DNA of 64,000 bases, taken from positions 1 through 64,000 of the forward strand of contig CAYGPJ010000012.1 in the NCBI GenBank assembly GCA_964351865.1, read 5' to 3'. This document shows, piece after piece, positions 41,415-50,113 of the stretch (within the stretch, counting starts at the first letter, position 1; each line of letters opens with the position of its first letter). The notes under the pieces are model-generated. The model saw only the letters and a program-made list of their open reading frames with translations, made no database searches and was not told the DNA's origin. Source of the DNA: JBCDJI01 sp964351865 (lineage in GTDB: Bacteria; Verrucomicrobiota; Verrucomicrobiia; Methylacidiphilales; JBCBYL01). The translations under genes and the position numbers were made by a program.

Positions 41415-42341
41415 ATGAAACCTGATTGGAAAGTGCTGGCATACGCAATTTTTGCTATGGCGCTCTGCTCCTCAGTAGAGGTGCAGGCAGCTACTGTTTC
41501 CTGGTGGCGTTTTGAGGCCGGACAGGATACCAATCCAAGTGCGACCGGGTTTTCAAACCCGAACGAGGTTGCAGGGCAACCCGCTATGGTTTCCAGCAAT
41601 GCGGTATTAGGAACGAGCAGTCCGGATCTTTTCGCCACGGTGGTGCCGGGGCCAAACGTGACGAACACCGGTAGTGTGCGTTCTGCCGTAAACGGTGCCA
41701 GCCAGGATGGTATTTTTGGATCAGCGGCTTACTCAAGTGTTCTGAATGTAAACAGCATTTCCGTAGAATTCTGGATGCGAACGACAGAAAGTGAGGCTGG
41801 GTTTGTGGCACGCACCAGCAATTCTGCGAACTCAGGAGAGACGGGAACACTGACAGATGGATTTAGAATCGTGGATCCCGACAATGTCCGGGTAGAATAT
41901 TACACATCCAATAACGGTGGAGGCAGTGTCAATTTACGGACCTTGACCAGTGGTGTCGCGGTCAATGATGGTCTCTGGCATTATATCGCCTTCACGTATG
42001 ATTTCTCCACCAGCGTGGGAAAGCTCTATATCGACGATGTGAACAACCCCGTGGCGCAGCTCAATGATAGCAATAACAGACGCATGTGGTGGGGATCCAA
42101 CCCCGCGAGTTCCAGGCCGGGCGTACACATCGGATATCGGATGGATGGCGATCCGCTGAATCAAACCGGGACGTTGGATGAAATACGTTTTACCGATCTG
42201 GCGCTACCTCCTTCGGAGTTGTTGATTGTGCCTGAGACTTCCCAGATGGTGGCTTTGGCAATGCTTTTCATTTTTATACTATCTACCTCAGTTTGTGCAC
42301 GCAGGCGCCAGGGCAGCACGAGACTCTGCCCCCACGGGTGA
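41415..42341 (+). CDS. Exported LamG-domain protein with PEP-CTERM-like tail, copy 2
   Basis: 308 residues. Signal peptide (VLAYAIFAMALCSSVEVQA), then the same LamG-like domain as its neighbour (VSWWRFEAGQDTNPS; ISVEFWMRTTESEAGFVART; GTLDEIRFTDLALPPSELLI). The tail is IVPETSQMVALAMLFIFILS followed by CARRRQ. Long stretches are identical or nearly so to the 40131 product, showing a recent tandem duplication. I chose the ATG of MKPDW over a GTG nine codons upstream because it gives a normal signal peptide. Confidence 0.75.
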   Translation: MKPDWKVLAYAIFAMALCSSVEVQAATVSWWRFEAGQDTNPSATGFSNPNEVAGQPAMVSSNAVLGTSSPDLFATVVPGPNVTNTGSVRSAVNGASQDGIFGSAAYSSVLNVNSISVEFWMRTTESEAGFVARTSNSANSGETGTLTDGFRIVDPDNVRVEYYTSNNGGGSVNLRTLTSGVAVNDGLWHYIAFTYDFSTSVGKLYIDDVNNPVAQLNDSNNRRMWWGSNPASSRPGVHIGYRMDGDPLNQTGTLDEIRFTDLALPPSELLIVPETSQMVALAMLFIFILSTSVCARRRQGSTRLCPHG

Positions 42342-42711
42342 CCTCAATCTATTACAAGGTATCACGGGGAACTTGAGCATGCTCTTGTTCTATCGGCGTC
42401 CGGTTGCTATGGTGCGCATTTGGCCTCATTACAGTTCTTATTGATGTGAGATCATGGCCAGCCAATGGGAATAAAGAGATATTACCACAAATATAGGCTT
42501 GTTATCGGGATATAAATATATACAAGTCTTTCACAAACAAACATTTATAAGCAGTGGACAAAACGTGAAGGTTTTTGGGACCTTTTTGGGACCGTAAGTA
42601 AATGACCAACATGGATGTCTGCTGGAGTCAAATTAATCACCCATGAACATAAATAAGAGGATGACAGAACAGCACCTACGATTAAGCTAGGAGTTGATAG
42701 CTTATTGAATC
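42342..42711. other. Gene-free gap
   Basis: 370 bases with no gene, strong hairpin or repeat that I can support. AT-rich stretches around 42480-42560 could hold the promoter of the next gene. Confidence 0.4.
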
Positions 42712-43104
42712 ATGCGACACGGCTCTTTTAATTCTACTTCCGTTGCGGTCGCCCTCTGGGGTGCCCTGTTAGGATGCTGTGTCTGGGGATTGAATGCGAC
42801 GCAGGCAGCGGCGGGTGTTTCTGTCTCGAATACCAAAGAGTTCATCGGTGCAGAGGACAGTCGGGAAGCCCTTCGCTTGCAGGAAAATGCCCGGACGTTT
42901 GCCACTTTGGGGTATCTCTCAGAAATACTTCTGAACCAAACAGAACCTCTTAGACATTATCAATACCACTATGCCCAAGCGGTCTTTGCTTCAGATCAGG
43001 AACTCTCCCAGCCGGCATTCGTATCCAGCGGGTGGGGTGAAACGCCAGCAGCGCTGGTTCCATTTACCTCGGTAAGAAACCGTTGGTCCTACGGGTTTCA
43101 CTAA
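42712..43104 (+). CDS. Small exported protein upstream of secA (possible SecM-like monitor)
   Basis: 130 residues. A hydrophobic signal sequence (VAVALWGALLGCCVWGLNAT, cleavage likely after TQAAA) precedes a short soluble region ending FTSVRNRWSYGFH. No family is recognised. It sits directly before secA on the same strand, and the 120-base gap between them can form competing hairpins (43131-43187). That layout resembles secM-secA of E. coli, where stalling of an exported leader protein exposes the secA start. There is no sequence match to the SecM arrest motif, so this role is inference only. Confidence 0.5.
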   Translation: MRHGSFNSTSVAVALWGALLGCCVWGLNATQAAAGVSVSNTKEFIGAEDSREALRLQENARTFATLGYLSEILLNQTEPLRHYQYHYAQAVFASDQELSQPAFVSSGWGETPAALVPFTSVRNRWSYGFH

Positions 43105-43130
43105 TCGCGCCTCCTGTCCGCGCTTTACCC

Positions 43131-43187
43131 CTGATCTTTTTTAAAAGATCAGATGATCTGCTTTTCAACCCGAAAAGCAGGCAAGAT
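43131..43187 (+). promoter_or_regulatory. Competing hairpins in the secA leader
   Basis: Three overlapping pairings are possible. CTGATCTTTT with AAAAGATCAG (43131-43152) is a perfect 22-base palindrome. AGATCA with TGATCT (43146-43159) is an alternative that uses the same bases. CTGCTTTT with AAAAGCAG (43158-43180) can be extended by GATC/GATC to 43187. The first and second are mutually exclusive, as in attenuators and ribosome-controlled switches. The secA ATG has no visible Shine-Dalgarno sequence. Confidence 0.5.
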
Positions 43188-43224
43188 CAACAAAACTTTA
43201 TTAACAACAACCCTATTTATTAAC

Positions 43225-46200
43225 ATGTTTGACTGGATTTCAAAAAAACTCATTGGCACTAAAAACGGCAGAACGCTCAAAAGATTTCAACCTCTGGTGG
43301 AGGAGATCAATCAGTTTGAAGCCACCCTGCACACGCTCTCAGACGAGCAACTACAACAGAAGACCCCCGAGTTTAAACAACGACTCAAAGACGGGGAAAC
43401 GCTGGATGACATTCTACCCGAAGCCTTCGCAGTGGTTAAAAACTGCTGTCGTCGCTTCACCGAACAGAAGCGTGAATGCGAAGTCGGCGGTCGAATGACC
43501 GTCTGGAATATGATTCCATTCGATGTGCAGTTGATCGGCGGTATCGCGCTACACAACGGCTACATTGCAGAAATGGCGACTGGAGAAGGTAAAACACTGG
43601 TGGCGACCTTACCGGTTTACCTGAATGCATTAGCAGGCAACGGGGTCCACGTGGTGACCGTAAACGATTATCTGGCGTCACGTGATGCAGAATGGATGGG
43701 GGAAATTTACCGTCACATGGGACTCACGGTTGGATGTTTGCAACATGCCCAACGTCCGGGTGAACGACGCCAACAATATGAGGCCGACATCACCTACGGC
43801 ACCAATTCCGAATTCGGTTTCGACTACCTGCGCGACAACGGCATGGCGACACGCAAAGAAGACCAGGTGCAGCGTGGTCATGCTTATGCCATCATTGATG
43901 AGGTGGATTCCATCCTGATTGATGAAGCTCGCACCCCGCTCATTATTTCCGGGCCGGCCACCGTCACTACCCACCAATACGACAAATTTAAACCAACGGT
44001 GGCTGCCCTTGTGCGCAAACAAAAGAGCTTGTGTGAAGATTTGGTGCGCGAAGCGAAAGAAGCTCGCGAAGCAGGCAATATGGAAATCGCCGGCCGCACC
44101 TTCTTCAAAATCAAAACAGCCATGCCGCGTAACACGGAATTGCTCAAAGCCATGGAAGAACCGGAAATGCGCAATGCCATCGATAAGGCAGAGTTGGCAC
44201 TTTATCAGGATCAGAAAAAGACTGAATTGTTTGCATTAAAAGAAGAGCTCTATTTCTCGATCGATGAAAAGAGTCAGGAGGCCGATCTGACAGAAATGGG
44301 ACGCCACGCATTGAATCCCGACGATCCCGAAGCCTTTACCATTCCCGACCTGGTGACCATCAATCATGACATCGACCAGAACAGCTCGTTCTCGGCCGAA
44401 GACAAAGACCGCAAAAAACTGGAGTCGCAGGAATTTTACGACGAAGCCAGCCAGCGCATTCACAACATTTCCCAGTTGCTGAAAGCGTATTGTGTGTTTG
44501 AAAAGGATGTTCATTACGTCATTCAGGAAAATAAAGTCCAGATCGTGGATGAGTTCACCGGGCGTATTATGGCGGGTCGCCGGTGGAGCGACGGCTTACA
44601 TCAGGCGGTGGAAGCCAAGGAGGGAGTGAAGATCGAAGGGGAAACCCAGACGTTGGCGACCATTACCATCCAGAACTATTTCCGTCTCTACGAAAAACTC
44701 TCCGGTATGACCGGAACCGCGGAAACCGAAGCGAACGAATTTAAGGATATCTACAAATTGGAAGTCATTATGATGCCGACCAACCAACCCTGTCTGCGCG
44801 AAGACTTTGATGATCTGATTTTCAAAACGCAGAAAGAAAAATACAAAGCGGCCATTCAGGAAATCAAAGATCGTCACCATACCGGCCAGCCGGTGCTGGT
44901 GGGAACCGCGTCAGTGGTGGCGTCCGAACTTTTTTCCCGCATGCTGCAAAAGGAAAATATCCCTCACAGTGTGCTTAATGCTAAGTTCCATGAACACGAA
45001 GCGGATATTGTCAGTCGCGCCGGCCAAAAGGGGGCGGTCACCATCTCTACTAACATGGCGGGTCGTGGAACCGACATTAAGTTGGGCGAAGGTGTAGCCG
45101 ACTTAGGCGGCCTGCATGTCGTCGGCACGGAACGGCACGAATCCCGACGTATCGACCGACAGTTGCGCGGACGTTGTGCCCGCCAAGGGGATCCGGGTTC
45201 TTCTCAGTTCTTTATCTCTTTTGAAGATGATCTGATGCGCAACTTCGGAGACTCCGGTCGTATGACCACCATCATGACCAAGCTGGGCATGGAAGAAGGC
45301 GAAGGACTATGTCACCCGTGGTTGAACCGCACGGTGGAAACGGCACAGAAACGAGTTGAAAGCCGTAACTACCAGATGCGTAAACACACACTGCAGTATG
45401 ACGATGTCATGAACCAGCAGCGGACGGTGATATACACTTACCGCAACGACATCCTTGAGTCAGAAGACACGCGAAATGATGTTTACGAGATGGTAGAGGA
45501 TGGCATCCGTCAGGAAACCATGGTCAAGCTCTCAGAGGAAAATCCCGACATGGACGGTTATGTGCGGTGGATCAATTCCACGATGCCGCTGGGGCTGTCG
45601 CGCGCGGACATTGGAGATTCCAAAGATCCGCAGCAGGTCGGAGATCGTGTTATCGCGAAAATGAAGCAGGTCTACGAGATGAAGGTGAACAGTGAAGTGC
45701 CCGAGGCGGTACAATCGACCGAGCGGTTCATCTTGTTGAACTCGATCGATCGCTTGTGGCAGGAGCATCTCTACGCGATGGATAGCCTGCGCACCAGCAT
45801 CAGCCTGCGTGCCCACGGGCAGAAGGATCCGTTGATTGAATACAAGCAGGAAGCCTACAGCATGTTTGAAGAGCTGATGGCCAACATCAAGCGCGATATC
45901 CTCGGTAATCTCTTCCGCTCGATGAGCAGCCTGAGTGCGTTTGAAAAATTCCTGAGTAATCTGCCACAAAATCTGGTGACCGATCACTTCCCTGGTATGG
46001 CCGAGCAGATCCAAGCGTCCAAACAGGCAGCCGCCGCGGCCGCTGAGCCTGCGGCACAGGAGCAACGCGACATGAAGCTCCCCATCCATCGCGATCAAGA
46101 GAAAATCGGACGTAATGAACGCGTGGTGATTCGACGTGGCAGCGAAACCCAGACGGTGAAATTCAAGAAAGCGGAAACGCTGTTGAGCAGCGGCTGGGTG

Positions 46201-46227
46201 CTGGTGGGTAAAGCGGAAGATGAGTAA
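43225..46227 (+). CDS. secA: Preprotein translocase ATPase SecA
   Basis: 1000 residues. The motor of the Sec export pathway, driving unfolded proteins through SecYEG. Walker A is MATGEGKT followed by LVATLPVYLNAL; DEVDSILIDEA is the DEAD-like Walker B; MAGRGTDIKLGEGVADLGGL is the classical C-terminal helicase signature. An insert between the first domains makes it longer than E. coli SecA. The C-terminal zinc-binding Cys cluster is absent; the protein ends in a basic RRGSETQTVKFKKAE segment. Start at MFDWISKKLIG, the family N-terminus. Confidence 0.96.
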   Translation: MFDWISKKLIGTKNGRTLKRFQPLVEEINQFEATLHTLSDEQLQQKTPEFKQRLKDGETLDDILPEAFAVVKNCCRRFTEQKRECEVGGRMTVWNMIPFDVQLIGGIALHNGYIAEMATGEGKTLVATLPVYLNALAGNGVHVVTVNDYLASRDAEWMGEIYRHMGLTVGCLQHAQRPGERRQQYEADITYGTNSEFGFDYLRDNGMATRKEDQVQRGHAYAIIDEVDSILIDEARTPLIISGPATVTTHQYDKFKPTVAALVRKQKSLCEDLVREAKEAREAGNMEIAGRTFFKIKTAMPRNTELLKAMEEPEMRNAIDKAELALYQDQKKTELFALKEELYFSIDEKSQEADLTEMGRHALNPDDPEAFTIPDLVTINHDIDQNSSFSAEDKDRKKLESQEFYDEASQRIHNISQLLKAYCVFEKDVHYVIQENKVQIVDEFTGRIMAGRRWSDGLHQAVEAKEGVKIEGETQTLATITIQNYFRLYEKLSGMTGTAETEANEFKDIYKLEVIMMPTNQPCLREDFDDLIFKTQKEKYKAAIQEIKDRHHTGQPVLVGTASVVASELFSRMLQKENIPHSVLNAKFHEHEADIVSRAGQKGAVTISTNMAGRGTDIKLGEGVADLGGLHVVGTERHESRRIDRQLRGRCARQGDPGSSQFFISFEDDLMRNFGDSGRMTTIMTKLGMEEGEGLCHPWLNRTVETAQKRVESRNYQMRKHTLQYDDVMNQQRTVIYTYRNDILESEDTRNDVYEMVEDGIRQETMVKLSEENPDMDGYVRWINSTMPLGLSRADIGDSKDPQQVGDRVIAKMKQVYEMKVNSEVPEAVQSTERFILLNSIDRLWQEHLYAMDSLRTSISLRAHGQKDPLIEYKQEAYSMFEELMANIKRDILGNLFRSMSSLSAFEKFLSNLPQNLVTDHFPGMAEQIQASKQAAAAAAEPAAQEQRDMKLPIHRDQEKIGRNERVVIRRGSETQTVKFKKAETLLSSGWVLVGKAEDE

Positions 46228-46248
46228 TCACAGGGAGCCCCGGCAACA

Positions 46249-47430
46249 GTGAAAGCTTATCCTCAGCATTACGAATCCTGGTGGCTGGATCATGCGTCTG
46301 CCCATTACGCCGGCACCGCCGGCACGCATGTGTTACAAAAGCTGGAGTCGGTGGTTGGCAAGTTGAGTGATGAGTTCACCGTGTTTCGCGACGATGCCGC
46401 ACCGGATAATTACGATCGACCGGAAGAAATTCTGGCCTACGGCTTGTTTTTCTTTCCGCAGACCTATACCCGGACGCTGTGGGTGGTGGAAGAACTCTTT
46501 GAGCGAGCCGAATGGAAGTCATCAGCCCAGGCATCGAACCGACCGCTACGGGTGCTGGATTTAGGGTGTGGCAGCGGAGCGGCTTCTTTTGCTTTGTTGG
46601 ATCAGCTAGACAAACATTGCCCCGGAATCGAAGTGGAACATTTCGGCGTGGACCGCTCCGGCTATAATCTGGATGCCGCGCGCGAACTGCAGAGTATGCT
46701 TTCCTACCAGAACATTAAAGTTCGTAGCGAATGGTTAAGACGGGACGTGACTAGCTCACAGTTTTCCTGGGATAACAAACCGTTTAATAAGCCCTGGGAT
46801 ATTATTCTGATGAGTTTCTCATATGGAGAGTTCGTCGTTGGAATGGAGGATGAGCAGGCGGTGCAGGTGATCATGGATCTGCAAGATGAGCTGCAGCCTT
46901 CCGGAGTCGTCATCATCACGGAACCTTCCCTGATGGAAACAGCGGTGCGGCTGGAAGTAGTGCGCGATGCTGTGGCGGCCAGCGAGGAGTTGCAGGTGCT
47001 TGCTCCCTGCCTGCACCAACAAGCCTGCCCTGCCCTCGAGCGCAAAACATTCTGGTGCCATGAAGTGCGCAAGTGGCATCCGCCGGAATCAATTGCGTAT
47101 CTGAATACACGGCTGCATCGCGAAATCCGGTTCCTTAAATTCAGCTTTCTGATGTTTGAAAAATCGGTGGAGGCGCGGCATGCACGAGATGACGATAATT
47201 ACTTTCGCCTGGTTTCACCCGTTGCCAAAAAATCCGGCCAGATGGTCTGTAAGGGTTGTGCGGCTTCCGGAACCATCAATACCTATGAGTGGTTGACCCG
47301 CCATCTTCGCAAGGATCAGATTAAAAACCATCTGGATCTGGAGCGCGGAGATTGTGTGACCGAAGAAAACATCAAGCCGCTAGGAACGGAACGACGGTTT
47401 CGCATTGAAGCAGCCGCCAAAGCAGAATAA
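46249..47430 (+). CDS. Rsm22-like SAM-dependent methyltransferase
   Basis: 393 residues from a GTG start 21 bases after secA. The N-terminal helical block DRPEEILAYGLFFFPQTYTR is characteristic of the Rsm22 (mitochondrial-type small-ribosomal-subunit assembly) family. The SAM-binding motif I is VLDLGCGSGAASFALLDQLD. The C-terminal cysteines (MVCKGCAASG) may belong to the family's metal site. It may assist ribosome assembly; catalytic activity is not certain. Probably translated from the secA mRNA. Confidence 0.8.
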   Translation: MKAYPQHYESWWLDHASAHYAGTAGTHVLQKLESVVGKLSDEFTVFRDDAAPDNYDRPEEILAYGLFFFPQTYTRTLWVVEELFERAEWKSSAQASNRPLRVLDLGCGSGAASFALLDQLDKHCPGIEVEHFGVDRSGYNLDAARELQSMLSYQNIKVRSEWLRRDVTSSQFSWDNKPFNKPWDIILMSFSYGEFVVGMEDEQAVQVIMDLQDELQPSGVVIITEPSLMETAVRLEVVRDAVAASEELQVLAPCLHQQACPALERKTFWCHEVRKWHPPESIAYLNTRLHREIRFLKFSFLMFEKSVEARHARDDDNYFRLVSPVAKKSGQMVCKGCAASGTINTYEWLTRHLRKDQIKNHLDLERGDCVTEENIKPLGTERRFRIEAAAKAE

Positions 47431-47471
47431 TTAAGTGAATCTCTGCAATTCTGAGTTATGCTGTCTTCCTC

Positions 47472-48734
47472 ATGCAGATTGAGTTGATCACTACTGGCAC
47501 CGAACTCCTGATTGACCGGGTCAATACCCACACCGTCACCTTGGGACAAGCATTGGACGAAATGGGCATCCGCCTCGCCCGCCAGACATCGGTGGGAGAC
47601 GGGGACGACATCGAACCGGTGCTGAAAGAGGCCATTAGGCGCTCTCAGATTGTGCTGGTGACCGGCGGACTGGGGCCGACTTCGGACGATCTGACGCGCG
47701 ACATCGCTGCGAAATTGTTGCAGCGGCCACTAGAATACCAGCCGGAAATCGAACATCAGATTCGTCATTACTTTGAGAGAATTAATAAAACTCCGCCCGA
47801 GAGTGTATATCGGCAGGCGATGGTGCCAGCGGGGGCGGAAGTGCTGCCGAATGCGCATGGAACCGCACCCGGGTTACTGCTCATCAATGAGGATGACATC
47901 CATCGCTGCCTCATTTTTCTGTTGCCCGGACCACCGCGTGAATTGAAGCCGATGTGGTGCGACAGTGTGATGCCCTGCATCCGGCAGGAGTTAGGTGAGC
48001 TGGTGGCGAGCGCTTCTTATAAATGTCTGGTAGGAGGTATCGGGGAGTCCGCCGTGCAGGAGCGGGTTGAGGAGCCATTGCGAAAACTGGTGCCCGGTAT
48101 CGACATCGCCTACTGCGCCTCACCCGGCAAGGTGGAGCTACGGTTGTCTCATCGTGATGCCACGGCACTCCACACCGGACGCGACTGGGTGCGTCAGGAA
48201 TTGAAGCGAGCCATTCATGCCGAGAACGGGATTTCGCCGGAGCAAGGGGTAATCGATCTGGCTTTAAGTAAAGGGGTTAAAATAGCTACCGCTGAATCCT
48301 GCACGGGTGGTTTGGTGGCGCACCGGCTGACGAATATTTCGGGTGCGAGTCAGGTGTTGGAGCGTGGTTGGGTCACGTATTCCAATGCGGCGAAGCATAC
48401 CCAATTGGGGGTGCCAGAAGAATTACTGGAGGTCTATGGGGCCGTGAGTCCGCAGGTGGCATTTGCCATGGCGCTAGGTGCTTTAGCCCATTCGCAGGCT
48501 GATCTGGCTGTCTCGCTAACCGGAATTGCGGGGCCGACTGGCGGGAGCCCAGATAAACCGGTGGGTCTGGTCTATTTAGGTATCGCTTTCCGGTCATCGG
48601 TCTATCCTGACCGAATCATTGCGAGGTTCATAAAAAAGCATCTTGTGCCAGAGCGGGAAACCTTTAAAAACATGGCATCGGATGTGGCACTGGATCTACT
48701 TCGCCGCCGCCTCCTGAACTGGAAAACAGCTTAA
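47472..48734 (+). CDS. cinA: CinA-family protein (NMN deamidase / competence-damage protein)
   Basis: 420 residues. The N-terminal molybdopterin-binding-like domain (ITTGTELLIDRVNTHTVTLG; VTGGLGPTSDDLTRDIAAKL) is followed by the C-terminal CinA domain (KIATAESCTGGLVAHRLTNI; SLTGIAGPTGGSPDKPVGLV) with the catalytic Ser-Cys region of NMN amidohydrolases. The gene directly precedes recA, the classical cinA-recA pairing, with an 80-base gap. Confidence 0.93.
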   Translation: MQIELITTGTELLIDRVNTHTVTLGQALDEMGIRLARQTSVGDGDDIEPVLKEAIRRSQIVLVTGGLGPTSDDLTRDIAAKLLQRPLEYQPEIEHQIRHYFERINKTPPESVYRQAMVPAGAEVLPNAHGTAPGLLLINEDDIHRCLIFLLPGPPRELKPMWCDSVMPCIRQELGELVASASYKCLVGGIGESAVQERVEEPLRKLVPGIDIAYCASPGKVELRLSHRDATALHTGRDWVRQELKRAIHAENGISPEQGVIDLALSKGVKIATAESCTGGLVAHRLTNISGASQVLERGWVTYSNAAKHTQLGVPEELLEVYGAVSPQVAFAMALGALAHSQADLAVSLTGIAGPTGGSPDKPVGLVYLGIAFRSSVYPDRIIARFIKKHLVPERETFKNMASDVALDLLRRRLLNWKTA

Positions 48735-48814
48735 ATATTTTTATCATTTTAAACTTTCTAATATCAAATACCTAATTCGTAACAGTTAAATTAACATCAA
48801 AACCCCCACCCTTT

Positions 48815-49966
48815 ATGGCCGCAAAATCTGAATCCACCGACGCACAAAACAGCAAGAACCTCGACCTCGCTCTCCAGAGTATCGTGAAACAATATGGCGA
48901 AAACTCGATCATCCGCATGGGTGACGATCGCGCTAAATTAAAGATCCCCGTGATACCCACCGGTTCGGTTGTGATCGACCGAGCACTCGGAGTAGGCGGT
49001 TTTCCCTGCGGCCGCATTGTAGAAATCTACGGACCGGAGTCTTCCGGTAAAACCACCCTCACCCTGACCGTGGTCGCGCAGTCGCAGAAAATGGGCGGCA
49101 CCTGTGCCTTTATTGATGTCGAGCATGCGCTCGATCCCCGCTATGCACGTAAACTTGGAGTGAACATGTCCGAGTTGCTGGTATCTCAACCGGATTCTGG
49201 TGAAGAAGCTTTGACGATTTGCGAGACGCTGGTGCGCTCGAATGCAGTCGACGTGATTGTGATAGATTCCGTGGCTGCTCTGGTCACCAAAAATGAATTG
49301 GAAGGTCAGATGGGAGATGCGGTGGTCGGTTCACAGGCACGACTCATGAGCCAGGCCATGCGTAAGCTGACGGCTCACATTGCCCGGGCAAAAACGATTT
49401 GTATCTTCACCAACCAGATCCGCGAAAAAATCGGGGTGATGTTTGGCAGCCCGGAAACAACGCCGGGGGGTAAAGCGCTGAAATTCTACGCATCGGTGCG
49501 GGTCGACATCCGCCGGATCGGGGCCATCAAAGCGGCGAACGGCGAAGTGCTTGGAAACCGCACCCGCATTAAAATCGTTAAGAACAAAGTCGCTCCACCA
49601 TTTACGCAGGCTGAATTCGACATCATGTATAATGAAGGTATTTCCAAAACGGGATCGCTGATTGATCTGGCGATTGAGCAGGGCGTGGTTGAGAAGAAAG
49701 GAGCCTGGATTTCCTTTGAGGGTAATCATGTCGGGCAAGGCCGTGATGCTGCCAAGAACGAACTCAAGACCAACGAGGAACTCTATGCGAAGATAGAGAA
49801 ACTGGTGATGGCCAATCTGGAGCCAGTGGACGAAGAGGAAGAAGCGGATAAGAAAAAGGCGTTGGCAGATGCGAAGGCCGCCAAAGATTCCAAGGATTCT
49901 AAAGAAGACAAACCGGAAAAAGAAACGAAAGAAGAGGCCCCGAAAGCGGCCGCCGCGAAAAAATAA
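48815..49966 (+). CDS. recA: Recombinase RecA
   Basis: 383 residues. DNA strand exchange and SOS coprotease. Walker A is GPESSGKTT; VIVIDSVAALVTKNELEGQM and TNQIREKIGVMFGSPETTPG (loop 2) are standard RecA motifs. The C-terminal tail (about 335-383) is unusually long and charged, acidic first and then rich in Lys, Asp, Ser and Ala. Such tails modulate DNA access in RecA. No Shine-Dalgarno is seen before the ATG. Three small inverted repeats follow the gene (49969-50065). Confidence 0.97.
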   Translation: MAAKSESTDAQNSKNLDLALQSIVKQYGENSIIRMGDDRAKLKIPVIPTGSVVIDRALGVGGFPCGRIVEIYGPESSGKTTLTLTVVAQSQKMGGTCAFIDVEHALDPRYARKLGVNMSELLVSQPDSGEEALTICETLVRSNAVDVIVIDSVAALVTKNELEGQMGDAVVGSQARLMSQAMRKLTAHIARAKTICIFTNQIREKIGVMFGSPETTPGGKALKFYASVRVDIRRIGAIKAANGEVLGNRTRIKIVKNKVAPPFTQAEFDIMYNEGISKTGSLIDLAIEQGVVEKKGAWISFEGNHVGQGRDAAKNELKTNEELYAKIEKLVMANLEPVDEEEEADKKKALADAKAAKDSKDSKEDKPEKETKEEAPKAAAAKK

Positions 49967-49968
49967 GG

Positions 49969-50065
49969 GGTGGCCGACGTTGCAAGTCGGCGCTGAAAAA
50001 GCCGAGATTCAAGCTCGGCATACAGCTTATAATTGGCATCTGGCCTATCAGCTAGATGCCGATTT
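49969..50065. repeat. Triple inverted repeats after recA
   Basis: GCCGACGTTGCAAGTCGGC, GCCGAGATTCAAGCTCGGC and GGCATCTGGCC...CTAGATGCC follow one another in about 95 bases. They resemble the GTAGG double-hairpin family (12030, 25802). They may help end recA transcription, though no T-run is present. Confidence 0.5.
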
Positions 50066-50113
50066 CGCGTTTGCCAGCAGACTCGAATAAAGACAACATC
50101 AGCTAAATCATCC

